Source: Metarhizium brunneum (lineage: Eukaryota; Ascomycota; Sordariomycetes; Hypocreales; Clavicipitaceae). From it: a stretch of 64,000 bases of DNA. Positions 23,249 through 33,727 of the stretch are shown piece after piece; within the stretch, counting starts at the first letter, position 1, and every line of letters starts with the position of its first letter. The translations under genes and the position numbers were made by a program. Below the pieces are notes generated by a model. It ran no database searches and was not told the origin of the DNA. It saw only the letters and a list, made by a program, of their open reading frames with translations. The stretch spans positions 6,882,001-6,946,000 of the forward strand of contig NC_089423.1 of assembly GCF_013426205.1 (NCBI RefSeq), read 5' to 3'.

Positions 23249-23352
23249 TTCGGGTCACCTCACCTACATGTCAACAGTTGCTGTGCTTCAACTCCCTCCA
23301 ATATAGCCTGGGTGCTTGGAGAATAGCTGCTCTATTGCAGGCCGGCTACCCA

Positions 23353-25824
23353 TTAAGGGGTGGGTGGTGCATCAATCTGCGTCTCATCCACGACGCCATC
23401 TCCAAGATATTCAATAGCTCTCAAGTTCTCGTGAATAATGGCATATCGGAATGTATCACCAGGGCCAAACGGTGCATGGCCGTCGGGCTGCGGGTTCGTC
23501 CTGTAGTTTGCAAACTGCCGTCCCATCAGGCTGCCCGCGCCGCGATTATCCCCAGCCTCGATGTAGGTGACGACGGCGCCTGTTCCGCCTTCCCGCGCAA
23601 TGGCAGGCGGATACTCATCGCGGTCCAGCTGTCCGGTTCCAACACCGCCCGTGAGCTCCGCGGTCGTCAGTTGGAGAAGCTCCCTCTGCGACGGATGGGC
23701 ACCGGTAGACTGTCTTCGTCGAGAAGCCGCGCCCGCCGGATCATAGGTGAGTTGCCAAGGATGCCCTGCCTCGTTGACCGCGTAGCGAGCATTCTCCACG
23801 GCAGCCGGCGTGTCTTCCTCGTACAAGTAGACGAGCCAGTTTCCATGCTCATCACGCCGGGGTACATCCGCAGGCAGGACGGGCGGCCCGTGTGCCGGCC
23901 GTGGAGTAGGGGGGTCGGTAGGCCGTCGGTGACGGAGGTGGTATCCTTGTTGTGGAACATTGGGAACATTGGGAAGAGGTGGTCTTGCTATCAGGAAGTT
24001 TGCAACAACGGCAAGGAGTGCCAGCCTGGCTGGGCCATTGGCATCGCCGCAGAGCCGGTTGTCGTTTGGATTGTGGGTGAGGATGCCTCCTGCGCCCATT
24101 GTTCCAACGACGTAGCTATGGCTTTGGCTCACCATGTGAGGCTGGGCGCTTCGGAACTCTGAACCCTTTGCTTGCTGTATATTCGTCACCTGGGACGATG
24201 TTATGCCACCGTCGGGACTCATCCCTCGCACGGTTGCGCCGACCCAAAGCATTCGCACCGGAATCCAGTAGCCAATGCGCACCTTGTCTTGGCCAACCTG
24301 GATCGTCGTGGGATACAGGTACACCAGCGTGTCTGGGTGGGCACTCCAGGATAGTTGAGTCTCACCATCCGAGACGAAGGAAACGACGGTGACTTCTCCA
24401 GAAGTCCCATATTCGACGCCGGTGGCAGTTTTTGGCTTCAATTTTTTCTCACCAATGTCGTAACTCATGACCTGGCCCACCTTTGAATTAACCCATTCCT
24501 CTAGCTCGTTTAGAGGAAGTTGCGCACGGCCATTGCTGTTTGACATGATGATTGGGGTATCGAGAAGCCAGCCTGTCGAGCAGGGTCGACCTCCAACCGG
24601 AGCAGAAGGACCATTCAACTGCGCAATGTTCCCAGGAGCCCGCCAGTATTCATCACCATCGTCATCGTGATTTGGTGTGATGACATAGCTCGTAGAATCG
24701 TTGTCTGGATTCGGATCCGTGGCTTGAGACGAGATCTTGGCAGTGGCGGTATGGTCCTTGTATGTAGTTTCATGGCTCATTGGGAAAGTGATGTTGACTC
24801 GATATAACACTGTGGGTGGAATATCTGGAAGATCACAAACGACATTGCTTTCGTCAATGCGGCAATTGGCGCCGTCAAGAGGCTGCCAGACGTGGTGTTC
24901 GAGATCCCACGAAGGATCGACTCCATCAGGTACCCAAACCTGTTCAGCGCTAGACGACATTTTGTCCTCGTCCATTGACGAGGTGTAGCCCGCCGTTAAA
25001 ACAGGCCTAGTGTCAATAGTTGGTCCGTCGTTGAAGACGAGAAATGTCAAGACCTCGTTCTCTCCGTACGGCAAATCATTATTGTAGCGTTCTCTGGCGG
25101 AGGCAATGCGCAGATCTGCCTGTGAGAGTGGCTCGGCTTTCAGCCCGTTAAAGTCGAGATTGGCCAGGTTGCCGGGGGTATTCCAATAATCTTGACCATC
25201 ATCGTGATGATTAGGAGTGATGATATATGTAGCTTCGTTATTCCCTTTACGTGGATCGGTTGTCGACGACGAAACTGATGCCTTCATTGTGTGGTCGGCA
25301 TAGGACGTTTCGTGTGTCATGGGGAACTCTATGTTGAGTTCCATGAGTACCCCTGCTAGGACGTCTGGAAGAGTAATCACCATGTCCCGCTCGTCAACCC
25401 TACTGGATGGATTGGGCAAACCGGCCCAAGCAAGAGATCCATGTTTTATGCCTTGAGATGGTTGACGCCACTCGTTCACTTGACGCAAAGTAGCTGTGGC
25501 TCTGTCCTGGTCCATGGAGCCTCCGTAGCCAGCCCTAATCTCGGGGGCTACGGCTCGATTGGGACCGGCATTGTAAATGTACAGAGTGATTACTTCGGAC
25601 TCGCCATGCGGTTTGTCATTATCGTAATAGGCTCTTTTGGAGGCGATACGCAGATCGGCCTGGTCACCACTCGCCCTTCTCAGCACAGTCTTCGAATCCT
25701 CGGGCAGCGATGGTCTTGAATCTGTTTCGTCCACTTTGGAGGAATACCAGAAGGGCTCAGTGGATTTTGAAGGAATAGCCGCCGCTAAGCGGGTGATGAT
25801 GAGAAGAGCGATTGTGACCTTCAT
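23353..25824 (-). CDS. Secreted repeat-Hint-NucA/NucB nuclease protein (polymorphic-toxin-like)
   Basis: A single uninterrupted frame of 823 residues, unusual in this intron-rich window. Residues 1-18 are a signal peptide (VTIALLIITRLAAAIP). A dibasic site, VLRR at 47-50, could be a Kex2 processing site. Two tandem repeats follow at exactly 180-residue spacing (about 55-223 and 235-403), each opening with QADLRIAS and containing HET.Y.DHT and a Y.ITPNH.DDG.DYW block; they read as extracellular beta-sandwich modules. Residues 415-585 form a Hint domain: Cys415 in GGRPCSTGWLLDTP, a block-B-like WSAHPDTLVYLYP with His496, and a canonical end HSYVVG...GGILTHN with His584-Asn585. After a Pro/Arg-rich linker, residues about 690-810 match the NucA/NucB nuclease family, with the catalytic-type motif RDEYPPAIAREGG at 735-747. 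The bacterial model is Hint cleavage releasing a nuclease. The fungal role is inference. Confidence 0.85.
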   Translation of the reverse strand: MKVTIALLIITRLAAAIPSKSTEPFWYSSKVDETDSRPSLPEDSKTVLRRASGDQADLRIASKRAYYDNDKPHGESEVITLYIYNAGPNRAVAPEIRAGYGGSMDQDRATATLRQVNEWRQPSQGIKHGSLAWAGLPNPSSRVDERDMVITLPDVLAGVLMELNIEFPMTHETSYADHTMKASVSSSTTDPRKGNNEATYIITPNHHDDGQDYWNTPGNLANLDFNGLKAEPLSQADLRIASARERYNNDLPYGENEVLTFLVFNDGPTIDTRPVLTAGYTSSMDEDKMSSSAEQVWVPDGVDPSWDLEHHVWQPLDGANCRIDESNVVCDLPDIPPTVLYRVNITFPMSHETTYKDHTATAKISSQATDPNPDNDSTSYVITPNHDDDGDEYWRAPGNIAQLNGPSAPVGGRPCSTGWLLDTPIIMSNSNGRAQLPLNELEEWVNSKVGQVMSYDIGEKKLKPKTATGVEYGTSGEVTVVSFVSDGETQLSWSAHPDTLVYLYPTTIQVGQDKVRIGYWIPVRMLWVGATVRGMSPDGGITSSQVTNIQQAKGSEFRSAQPHMVSQSHSYVVGTMGAGGILTHNPNDNRLCGDANGPARLALLAVVANFLIARPPLPNVPNVPQQGYHLRHRRPTDPPTPRPAHGPPVLPADVPRRDEHGNWLVYLYEEDTPAAVENARYAVNEAGHPWQLTYDPAGAASRRRQSTGAHPSQRELLQLTTAELTGGVGTGQLDRDEYPPAIAREGGTGAVVTYIEAGDNRGAGSLMGRQFANYRTNPQPDGHAPFGPGDTFRYAIIHENLRAIEYLGDGVVDETQIDAPPTP

Positions 25825-25924
25825 TGTGCCGGTAGTGACAGGTCGAGAGATGAGGAGAAAAGATGTTGAAACGAGTGTGATGGTGACTGGTGAGCACTCT
25901 CTGAAGGCAGCGGGCGTATAACAT

Positions 25925-25930
25925 TTTATA
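25925..25930 (-). promoter_or_regulatory. TATA box of the Hint-nuclease gene
   Basis: TATAAA on the minus strand about 100 bp before the ATG at 25824. It is followed by a pyrimidine-rich leader and ACAATG start context, so the gene carries ordinary fungal expression signals. Confidence 0.55.
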
Positions 25931-28177
25931 CATTTACTCAACAAGCAACAAGCTGCAGTGTCGACATTTGCAGTAGCAGGCGTATTCCCATCACCGACGG
26001 CCACGTCATCTCTACAACACAATGGCTGTTGGTTTCTCATTTCGATCGACGTCGGCCGCATAAACGCAATTTAACAATGCTTCAAGGTTTTTTTCATGTT
26101 ATCCGGTCATGGCCACCAAGGGTCTGAGTCAAATCCTGTATTTGCAGACGCGGCCCTGCCCGGCACTTCTAGCAGAGCATAGCCGTGGCGGCCGGGAACC
26201 GGTAGATGTGTCCAGTCAATACCACATGCGAGTTGATTCCACCAGTGGTACTTGCAGCGTGCCGGCACCGCTACAGGTTCCCATCCGTAACTACAAACAT
26301 AAACGCTGGCCAACCACCTGAATGATTTCAGGTGGCTATAGAGTAAAGATAAAAGACCTCAACGAGTCAAGTTGGAAGAAAAGACAGGAATATATCACAA
26401 TATTTTACCTACACAATAGATCTGCCCCTCGGACAGGTTAGTCGAAATCCTACATATAGACAAGCGTCTTGTTGTCTACACAACAATATCATGGTAGCAC
26501 CAGGGCACTGTCTAGTCGATCAACAGCCGAGTTGTAACGTGCTAGGCTGCCAAGGCAGGCTGGGCCACGCCCACGGCTTAATATTTGCTCGGAACTATTC
26601 ACAGTCTAGTGTCTTGGCTACCTAGATAGGCATACGTTCGAAACAACAGGGCGATTAAATATCAGTACTAAGTAGCCTCCACTTTAATTATGCATAGACG
26701 AGTCGGGAATAATACGACATTGATGCCACGTTCCCTAGGTCTGCTATTTTGACAATCGCCGGGGTCCCGATACGCGGAGGACTCTGTCGGGCAGTCCTGC
26801 AAGGCTTCATGGTAAATCAATATGTACCATTGTGCCATACATTGCGTAAGAATCTCATCTTTGGCTACCTACGTAATTGTTGTTAGTCTTTACAAGAATG
26901 CATAAAGGTCTTTTACTTGGATAGAAGATGCTAGTACTAAAATTATTTACATGGTAGAGAATAAAAAGAAAAGTATACAAGAAGCAAAAAAGCTACTAGC
27001 CCTCTAGATAACGTCATCAATTACAAAAATCACACACGACCTTGCAGGAGTTGCAACACACGATGAGCGGCCTCTAGCTACACCCCCCTTGTGAATGACA
27101 GTGTCGTAAAAGGCAATTTAATATGGGTGCCAGCATAAAATCGAAAAAGGCTTGTGTGTGACGGCCTGGTTTCAACCTATACAAGGCATTTGGCTGGGCA
27201 GACGCGCCTCGATGTTGCAATTTAGCTGTATATGGTGTGATGAAGCCCAGCCTCGTTTGGTGCCTGTCACAACGCGGTCTGGTGCCGGCGACGGGATTCA
27301 CTACTCGGACATCGGAGCTGCTGGTATTTTAATGCCGTCTGGTGGGGCGGAGCTGTCGACACGGATATTTTAGCGCGCCCACGTGTAATTGATGCGAGAT
27401 TCCAGATCTGGTCACTACGGAGTACTCGGAGCTGTCCGGTATTTAAGTGCCGTGGGGGCCGGTGCCGGTGGGGGGGTCTGGGGCGGAGAAAGTTGTACAG
27501 GGTCTGGTATTTTCTACCTATTTTTGTACTACAACGCATGGGAAACATGATGCGGCTTCATTTACAGTCGGCGCATCTTTAAGGGCATTCAAATTCCCCG
27601 CACGATTGATGCAATCCAGCTCGTCTTGTCAACACTCTCCATCTCAATCCCCATGGTGCGCCATCTCAAGGTGCCACAATGTCGCTTGAAGAAGGCTATT
27701 CTTTGCGAGCCAAGTTTCATTCTTGTTCCTGTTGCTAGTGAATCCTGCCAGACTTCAGTGATAATGGCTCGGCAGTATCGTCATCAAGTCCTGCGCTTCC
27801 ACAATCTATTATCCTACCAATGCTATTCGATGGCGCTACAACGCCCCGCGGACGCGAAAATAAATCCATCAGACGTATTAACGAGTTTTTATCGTCGTCT
27901 GCTTATGCGGGGAGAGATGCGAACGTTTGCCATCGAGAAGCGCGGCCTTGAACGTGGGTCGTGACTCGTGAGAGTAATGTTTTGTCAACGGATAAAAATT
28001 AACGTGCCGTATAACGGTTATAAATACACTGATAAAAGCCCCGGTATCTGTCGTCTAAATTTCATGTCCCTCTTATGCGCCTGTACCCATCGTCTAAACA
28101 TTATCACCCATCTTAGATGCCGAGAATAAACTGAATTAAGATCATTTCGCTCCTCTGGCGATGAGATTCCTCGCAAA
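25931..28177. other. Gene-free, repeat-bearing stretch of 2.2 kb
   Basis: AT-rich patches (26640-27000) alternate with GC-rich direct repeats (27280-27520). A frame at 27626-27964 has no recognisable domain or supporting codon bias. No complete transposon gene was recognised. Confidence 0.45.
27281..27520. repeat. Degenerate direct repeats with core CGGAGCTG..GGTATTT
   Basis: The core CGGAGCTG followed within 3 bp by GGTATTT and then TGCCGT occurs at 27313-27338 and 27427-27452, each preceded by ACTCGGA or ACTACTCGGA. A GGTCTGGTATTTTCTACC block follows at 27502. Short G-rich spacers (GGTGCCGGCGACGGG, GGTGCCGGTGGGG) also recur. Such clustered subterminal repeats are typical of hAT-like DNA transposon ends, but no terminal inverted repeats were established. 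Confidence 0.4.
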
Positions 28178-28444
28178 TCAGTATTTTGACCATTTCTCTG
28201 GTCGCGGGGCCTGGTTTGCGTTCGGCTGGTTGTAGTAGTTTGGCGGAGGACCCTGGGGCGCGTACTGCTGGTAGTTGTGCTGACTATAGCCCTGGTGCCG
28301 TTGAGGAGGAGGCGGGCCGTAGCTGAACTGGTCTTGTCCGTATTGCGGGCCGTTTGAATGTTTCTTGTCTTGTCGCTTCTTATTGAATTCCTTGGCTACG
28401 GCGACGGCAGCGCCAGACACGATAAGCGTCTTGATGAGACCCAT
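28178..28444 (-). CDS. Small Gln/Pro-rich protein with N-terminal hydrophobic segment, 88 aa
   Basis: A single minus-strand exon starts at 28444. Residues 1-18 (MGLIKTLIVSGAAVAVAK) form a short hydrophobic stretch that may be a membrane anchor rather than a cleaved signal. It is followed by a basic segment (EFNKKRQDKKH) and then a low-complexity tail of Gln, Tyr, Pro and Asn (PPPPQRHQGYSQHNYQQYA). This arrangement recurs among small, poorly characterised proteins of filamentous ascomycetes. The frame is open for 31 codons upstream (to 28537), but the MGLIKTL start gives the better N-terminus. Function is unknown. Confidence 0.6.
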   Translation of the reverse strand: MGLIKTLIVSGAAVAVAKEFNKKRQDKKHSNGPQYGQDQFSYGPPPPQRHQGYSQHNYQQYAPQGPPPNYYNQPNANQAPRPEKWSKY

Positions 28445-28930
28445 TGTGTGAATGCGAGAGGAGAAAGAGAGGTATAGACTTGATATTGCGGTGTATGAGG
28501 TTTCTGCAAGTGGTGCTGGCAGTATAATCACGTTCAAGTGAGGGATGAGACGTCTATTTTATACGTGTGTCCTCAACGGCATCACCTACCGCATGTGGAA
28601 TGCTGACGCCGCCAGGGCTGCGTGTAAGTCCGTCCGCGACCAATCAGATTACAAGGAGGTTGCGGAGGCGGACGGAACTGCCGAGAAGTGGGTCCTGAAC
28701 GAGACCGAGAGCGGTTGCGAAGCAGCGGAGGTGGTGGCTCAGCCCAAGTTGCGTGCGTGTCTGGGCGGTGCCGAGGAGCAAACAGGCAAATGCCAAACTT
28801 TGTGTGACGAAAGCATTGCCAAATAGAGGTAGCAACTCGGGTCTCGGCACTTTGTGCGTGGCATAGAGAGCGGGTTGATGTTTGGTCACGTTTTAAACGG
28901 CCAACACTCAAACTGCCGAAACGGACGTTT

Positions 28931-29020
28931 TCGGGTGGGAGACCCTTTGTGTTTATTCACCATGACTTGTCACCTCGAAATATCATGCTGGATCCTTCCG
29001 GCGAGCTATGGCTTTGGTGA
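28931..29020 (+). pseudogene. Fragment of an APH-family phosphotransferase
   Basis: Thirty codons, ending in TGA at 29018-29020, include FIHHDLSPRNIMLDPSGELW. This is the catalytic loop of aminoglycoside-phosphotransferase/choline-kinase-like enzymes (H.DL...N), immediately followed by the place where the conserved DW would be. The stop replaces that segment. No other part of the enzyme is recognisable in flanking frames, so this is a relic, not a gene. Confidence 0.6.
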
Positions 29021-30756
29021 ATTGAAATGATTGTACACCTCTGTGTTGAGTTGTGCCTCTGCAATCTGCCATAACTCTGAGTAAACACAACTTGCCGTAA
29101 TGCAGCAACTCTTGCCATCTCAACCCTGTTATTGTAAGTAAAATTATGGCAGAGGATTCATGTTTGAGTAGCGGAGATGGTGTTGACTTTGTGGGCGATG
29201 ATACCGCGGGAGTCCTCTACATCCAAGAGTCACACTGGCTACGGTTGATTGGTTCAACTAGCTATGCAGTGCGAGTGACCAGGTTCATGCTGTCATGAAC
29301 ATTGATAATTCTAGGCCGCAGCGGTCAGCTGGGCTTGTTGCGGTGGTCTCGCCAAGAATCGACTACAGTCAGTCAAACCCGACCCATGGTTTGCAAATTA
29401 CAACTTGCAGCCCAACCCGTACGCAGAGCCTCAAGATGTCGAGGTCCCATGGTACACCTCTGTCAAATGGCATCTCTTTATACTCGGAGGAAAATAGATG
29501 AAAGATGAAAGAGGAACATCAAGGTTGGTGGACCTGATGCAGCGTGGCAGACACCTAGTTCCGTGCCGCCACTTTCACTACAATCTGACGTGGCTTGCTA
29601 CGGGCTGCGAAGCGCAAGCACTGCCACACCGTCGACGCCTCTCTGCTTCATGTCTGCCTTGTGCCCACCTGTCGCTGCTTCCATTGTCTAACAACCAATA
29701 GGTGTCCGGAGGCGCACGAGTCTTACCAGACATCAATTGACAGTTCAGTGCAGAGGCGCAAATCCTCGATGCCGTGATTGTTGTCACGGATACCCAGTGC
29801 AGGCCACATCGGAAAAATACGTCCCGGGCGTTAAGATGGTAGCCTGAATGAGTCCCGAAGGTGACATCGGACTCTCAAAATGCCATGACCGGGCCGGGGC
29901 CGGTGCGGAGTGGGCCTCCGGAGGGATCTGTGTCATCGCAACTCACTGCATTACTCCTTATTTTAAGCAAGCTAATTCATTCCGATTTTGTAAGAGGTAC
30001 CGGCACGCGAAAGGGCCCTGCGAAATCAGTCTGCCTCCGTGGCGGTAAACTTTTAGTAGAAGCCTCCGAGTGCCACGCGCCACGCCTCCAGCGCCATAGA
30101 TGGCGACCGTGATGTTGGATGTGCCGTCGACGGTGTTTGTAGTGGACATGGTTATCGTGCAAACATAGGTCGTTTTGTCAAATAATTATGCGGTGGCTAT
30201 ATATTACTTGGCTCCAGTCACAGTTACTTACCTGGTTTGCCTAGTAAATATGAATTACCCACCGCCTTGCAGTAGCGACGCCATATTGCATTCTCGGCCG
30301 CAGAAGAATACCAGTGTGGTCAGCCGAATTACGTAGTTGGCAGCAGCCATGTAAAATGTCTGGTATAGGCTGGCATATCTGAGACGGCAACCCCCGTCGC
30401 GGTTACTAGGCCCGTCGACCGCGGATGGCTGAAATGTCTTAAAATACTCGACAACCAAACCCAAGGCGCCAGACTTTCACACAAGCATGGGACGTCGAAT
30501 GGCAGCGATGGCCTCACTTGGCAAGTTAGTTGCCAGGCCGGACTATCCCCTTTATGTCTGTTCGTCTGAACCGCTCGAACCCCAGGCCCAATGTGCGAGA
30601 TGTGAGACATATATCGCAGCCAGAAGTCGTGTTATTTTAGAACCAAACGTGTCGTTTGCACCCGAGACTGTCGAGTCGAGCACTCTCCTGGGCTGTGCAT
30701 CTTGGTCCTCAACACTGAGCCCAATCACTTGACTGAGCAATACCAGACGTCGCATA
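29021..30756. other. Gene-free stretch with one further coding-like scrap
   Basis: The + frame at 29354-29497 reads as a protein C-terminus rich in Trp, Tyr and Pro (DPWFANYNLQPNPYAEPQ, then VPWYTSVKWHLFILGGK and a stop). It may belong to the same decayed locus as the phosphotransferase fragment or to another one. The remainder to 30756 has no supported gene. Confidence 0.4.
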
Positions 30757-31999
30757 ATGTCGGCCTTTCGAATATGTACCATTGCCGCGGTTGTTGCTGG
30801 TGTCAGCGCAACCCTGGTTCCAACATCCCATGCTCCTGTCCAGAAGCAGCAAGTGACGCCCTTTGGAGGAGGCCCTGCCGTGACCACGGCCGCTGCTGCA
30901 TATTCCGGGCTCCTTCACCGTCGGGCTGATGACACTTGCGGATACATTGACGGAACAGAGGGTGCGTGCCTCTTGCATTCCATCGGCCTCCTCGTGGCCC
31001 GGGAGAAGCTGACTTGGCTTAGCGGCCTGGTGCAACAACCCCTATGAATGCTTTTACAACGATACCGCCTCGGCAGCCGGTTGTTGTACGGCCTCGACGT
31101 CTTGCTACATCCCGACGGCGTGCCTGCCGTCCACCTCGCCCGCCCCCAATGACACCGGCGTCACGAAACATTGGTAAGCGAGCTTCCTACGCCCGCCGGA
31201 GAACGAGCCGATCAGGCCCGACCTGGCACGGCGTACGAGGGCAGCATGCTAATCACCCGAGACGATAGTTCCTACTCGGCCAGTCCGTCGTGCCTGTCGC
31301 TCATCTACAGCAACGGCCCCTGCTTGGGGTGTACATGGTTCATATGCGACTCGGCCGGAGGGAGAATGGCGATCCTGACCACGCGCACCAAAGGCATGTC
31401 TACGACGCCGCCGCCAACAACACCGCCGCCAAGTCCAACCAGCCCGTCACCAATCCCGACACCGCCTCCGTCACCGCCGGCTCCCACCGGCGCAATCGTC
31501 GGAGGAGTCGTAGGAGGAATCGGTAAGTTGGCCATCGGACCGTCCCTGCCGCGCTGTCGTGCGCACAAGCTGACCACCTCCATCAGCCGCTTGCGCCTTG
31601 CTCGGTAACCTGTTTTACTTTCTCAAACGCCGCCGGAAGCCCGAGGGTTCGGGCTCCGAGCAGGAACTCGCCCCAGAAGCACAAGGTGGCAGCAACGACA
31701 CGTCGCAGGATTTCGAATCCAGCAGGGCCAAGTCCGTCATGGCGAATCTCAGCACCGGCCCGAATTCGCCTTCGCCGCCGTCCCAGTACCAGCAGAGCTT
31801 TGCGAGAGCGAGTTGGTCGGCGTCGCCGGTGCCGGCTCCGGTTTACCCTTCCAGCTATTTGAATACGCAGATTTTGCCTCAGCAGCATTTTCAGGGGCTG
31901 CAAAACTGGTATCCGGCTGCTCCGCAGGAGATGGCTAACACGCAGCCGGAACGGCCTGTGCGGGAGATGTCGGAGATGTCGGGGAGCCCTCGTACGTAG
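30757..31999 (+). CDS. Single-pass cell-surface protein with Cys-rich ectodomain
   Basis: Four exons (30757-30961, 31023-31173, 31245-31522, 31587-31999) give 348 residues. Residues 1-19 are a signal peptide. The ectodomain has a Cys-rich module (DDTCGYIDG, WCNNPYECFYND, AAGCCTAST, CYIPTACLPS), then CLSLIYSNGPCLGCTWFICD, a Thr/Pro/Ser stalk (TTPPPTTPPPSPTSP), and one membrane helix with a glycine-zipper start (AIVGGVVGGIAACALLGNLF). A basic stop-transfer RRRK and a cytosolic Ser/Pro/Gln-rich tail follow. The layout is that of fungal wall-sensor or adhesin-like proteins (WSC/Mid2 type in architecture, not clearly in sequence). The third exon start uses the acceptor GCAG|C, because the nearer one gives an immediate stop. 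Function is inferred from architecture only. Confidence 0.75.
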
Positions 32000-33727
32000 G
32001 ACATGGGTATTTTTCGATTTGTACTGTTGTAGGGGTCAAAATTGTATACATGATGTGACGGATATGGCGAGTAAATAGCACATGAATATATCTATGAATT
32101 GATGCGTATTCTAGCACAACACTAGCCGTGGTAAGGTTGCAGTGGTACAGTGTCACAAAGAAAGCGCTCCAGTTACACTGCAATCCGTTCCTCATGTTCT
32201 GTCCGTTGTACCCGTTATTACCTCAAAGCCTCACTGGATCTGACCACCCTCACAAAAAGCAAACCGGCGCTAGACCAGCCATGCAAACAGCTCTCTCTCC
32301 AACAGACGATATAAGAGGAAGGGAAAGTATACGTTCGTAGCAGGATTCCAGGTCGCCCATGATATCTAATCGAATTATACTCGGTATATGGAAGCTTGGA
32401 TGAAGCTCTCGGGCTGCACCAAAATTAGCTGGTCTAATAATCCTGGCAGGGGCAAAACATCAAAAGGGATAGTTGACGTCTCGACCCCAGTAGCCAGGCA
32501 CTGAGCCCATCCAATGGGAGCCATGGCGTTGCCCAAGTCGGACGCCTCCGGCAGTGGCACGGCCTATTCTTGTACACCGGTTGCTGCGGCAGGGTAGTCC
32601 AAATATAGAATGAGCCAAAAAGAGCCGAGACGCAGTGTGGCTGAACAACTGCCGGCACCATGAGGGCTGTGGTGGTTGGTGGACAAATGTTTGTCAAAGC
32701 CTGCCGTCGATGCTTGTGATGGTCGCTCAAACTCCACCGCTCAGCGGCGATGAAGCACCTTGCCCTTAAAGCACCTTGATATCGTGCTTGAGGAATCTGT
32801 TCAATATCCTCCAGAACAATAACCAGACCCCAAGCACATCTGCCCCATCACGCCTACACTTGTCCAAAGACTCCACCAGCTACGGGCAGACAAAGCAAAG
32901 TGTGCGCCACCAAGGACAATGTCCCCATGTGCCAAGCCACTTGCTGCGCGATGGTGTACAAACATGTGTGGTAGGCTGTTGTCACGGGGTGTGCGACACG
33001 GCTGGCCTGGCTTGTTCCATGGGTTCAGGGGTCAGAGTCGACTGGCAATGAACACCCCGGCGGCGTTGCTGCTGGGACTCTTACGGTTGCTGCCGCCTGA
33101 TTTGTCGAGACATGGAGTAACGGTCTCAAGAAAAGGGCTGCCTCAATGCGTGAATACTGCTGTTCTTGGCCGGCGAGGTAGAGACTACGCCTCTGCGAGT
33201 GGCCCAGCATACCTGACAGGCGATTATGGTTGGCGGAAGGTATATGTTGAAATGGCTTGACCGATAATGTGAAAAATGCATATTTGGGCAAAGCCAGGAT
33301 TCACATTCATCTTGTCCCTTCTAGATCACGACAAGTTGCAGAACTTGGGCATGGACCTTATCCACCAAACTGACACGCACTGGAAAATCTCGTTGAAAAA
33401 CATGAAACAGCAGGATAAAAACGGATAATTCAAGCCAAAACTAATAGTTACATATTATTTCTCGTATCTCGTCTCTTTTATTCACATGACAAGTAATTTG
33501 TTCATTTCCAACACAGTCCAAATATCAAGACTGCATCCAAGCAGTCCTTTATCAAAGATTCTTTTCCAAGCTCGGTAGACCCTCCGAGATAATACTTTCA
33601 ATGCTCGAATCACCGCAGGTCAGGTTGTCCGCTCATCATCTGCGGCTGCGGCGGAAGTATGCCTCCGTAATATACCTACATCCAGCTACAGCAGCTGGCC
33701 AAGCTCTCCGCTATCCCAGCACCCAGG
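32000..33727. other. Intergenic, no gene seen
   Basis: About 1.7 kb with short frames only and no recognisable domain. The region is moderately AT-rich near both ends. Confidence 0.5.

Larger units (their letters stand above)
22526..23352. other. Intergenic, 3' side of the Hint-nuclease gene
   Basis: No gene is supported here. In particular there is no small soluble frame that looks like an immunity protein. It contains two copies of a 40-bp repeat. Confidence 0.5.

Noticed and set aside
27626..27964. 112-codon frame in the repeat-rich desert
   Set aside because: Adjoins the transposon-like repeats and has no recognisable domain; not enough to call a gene.
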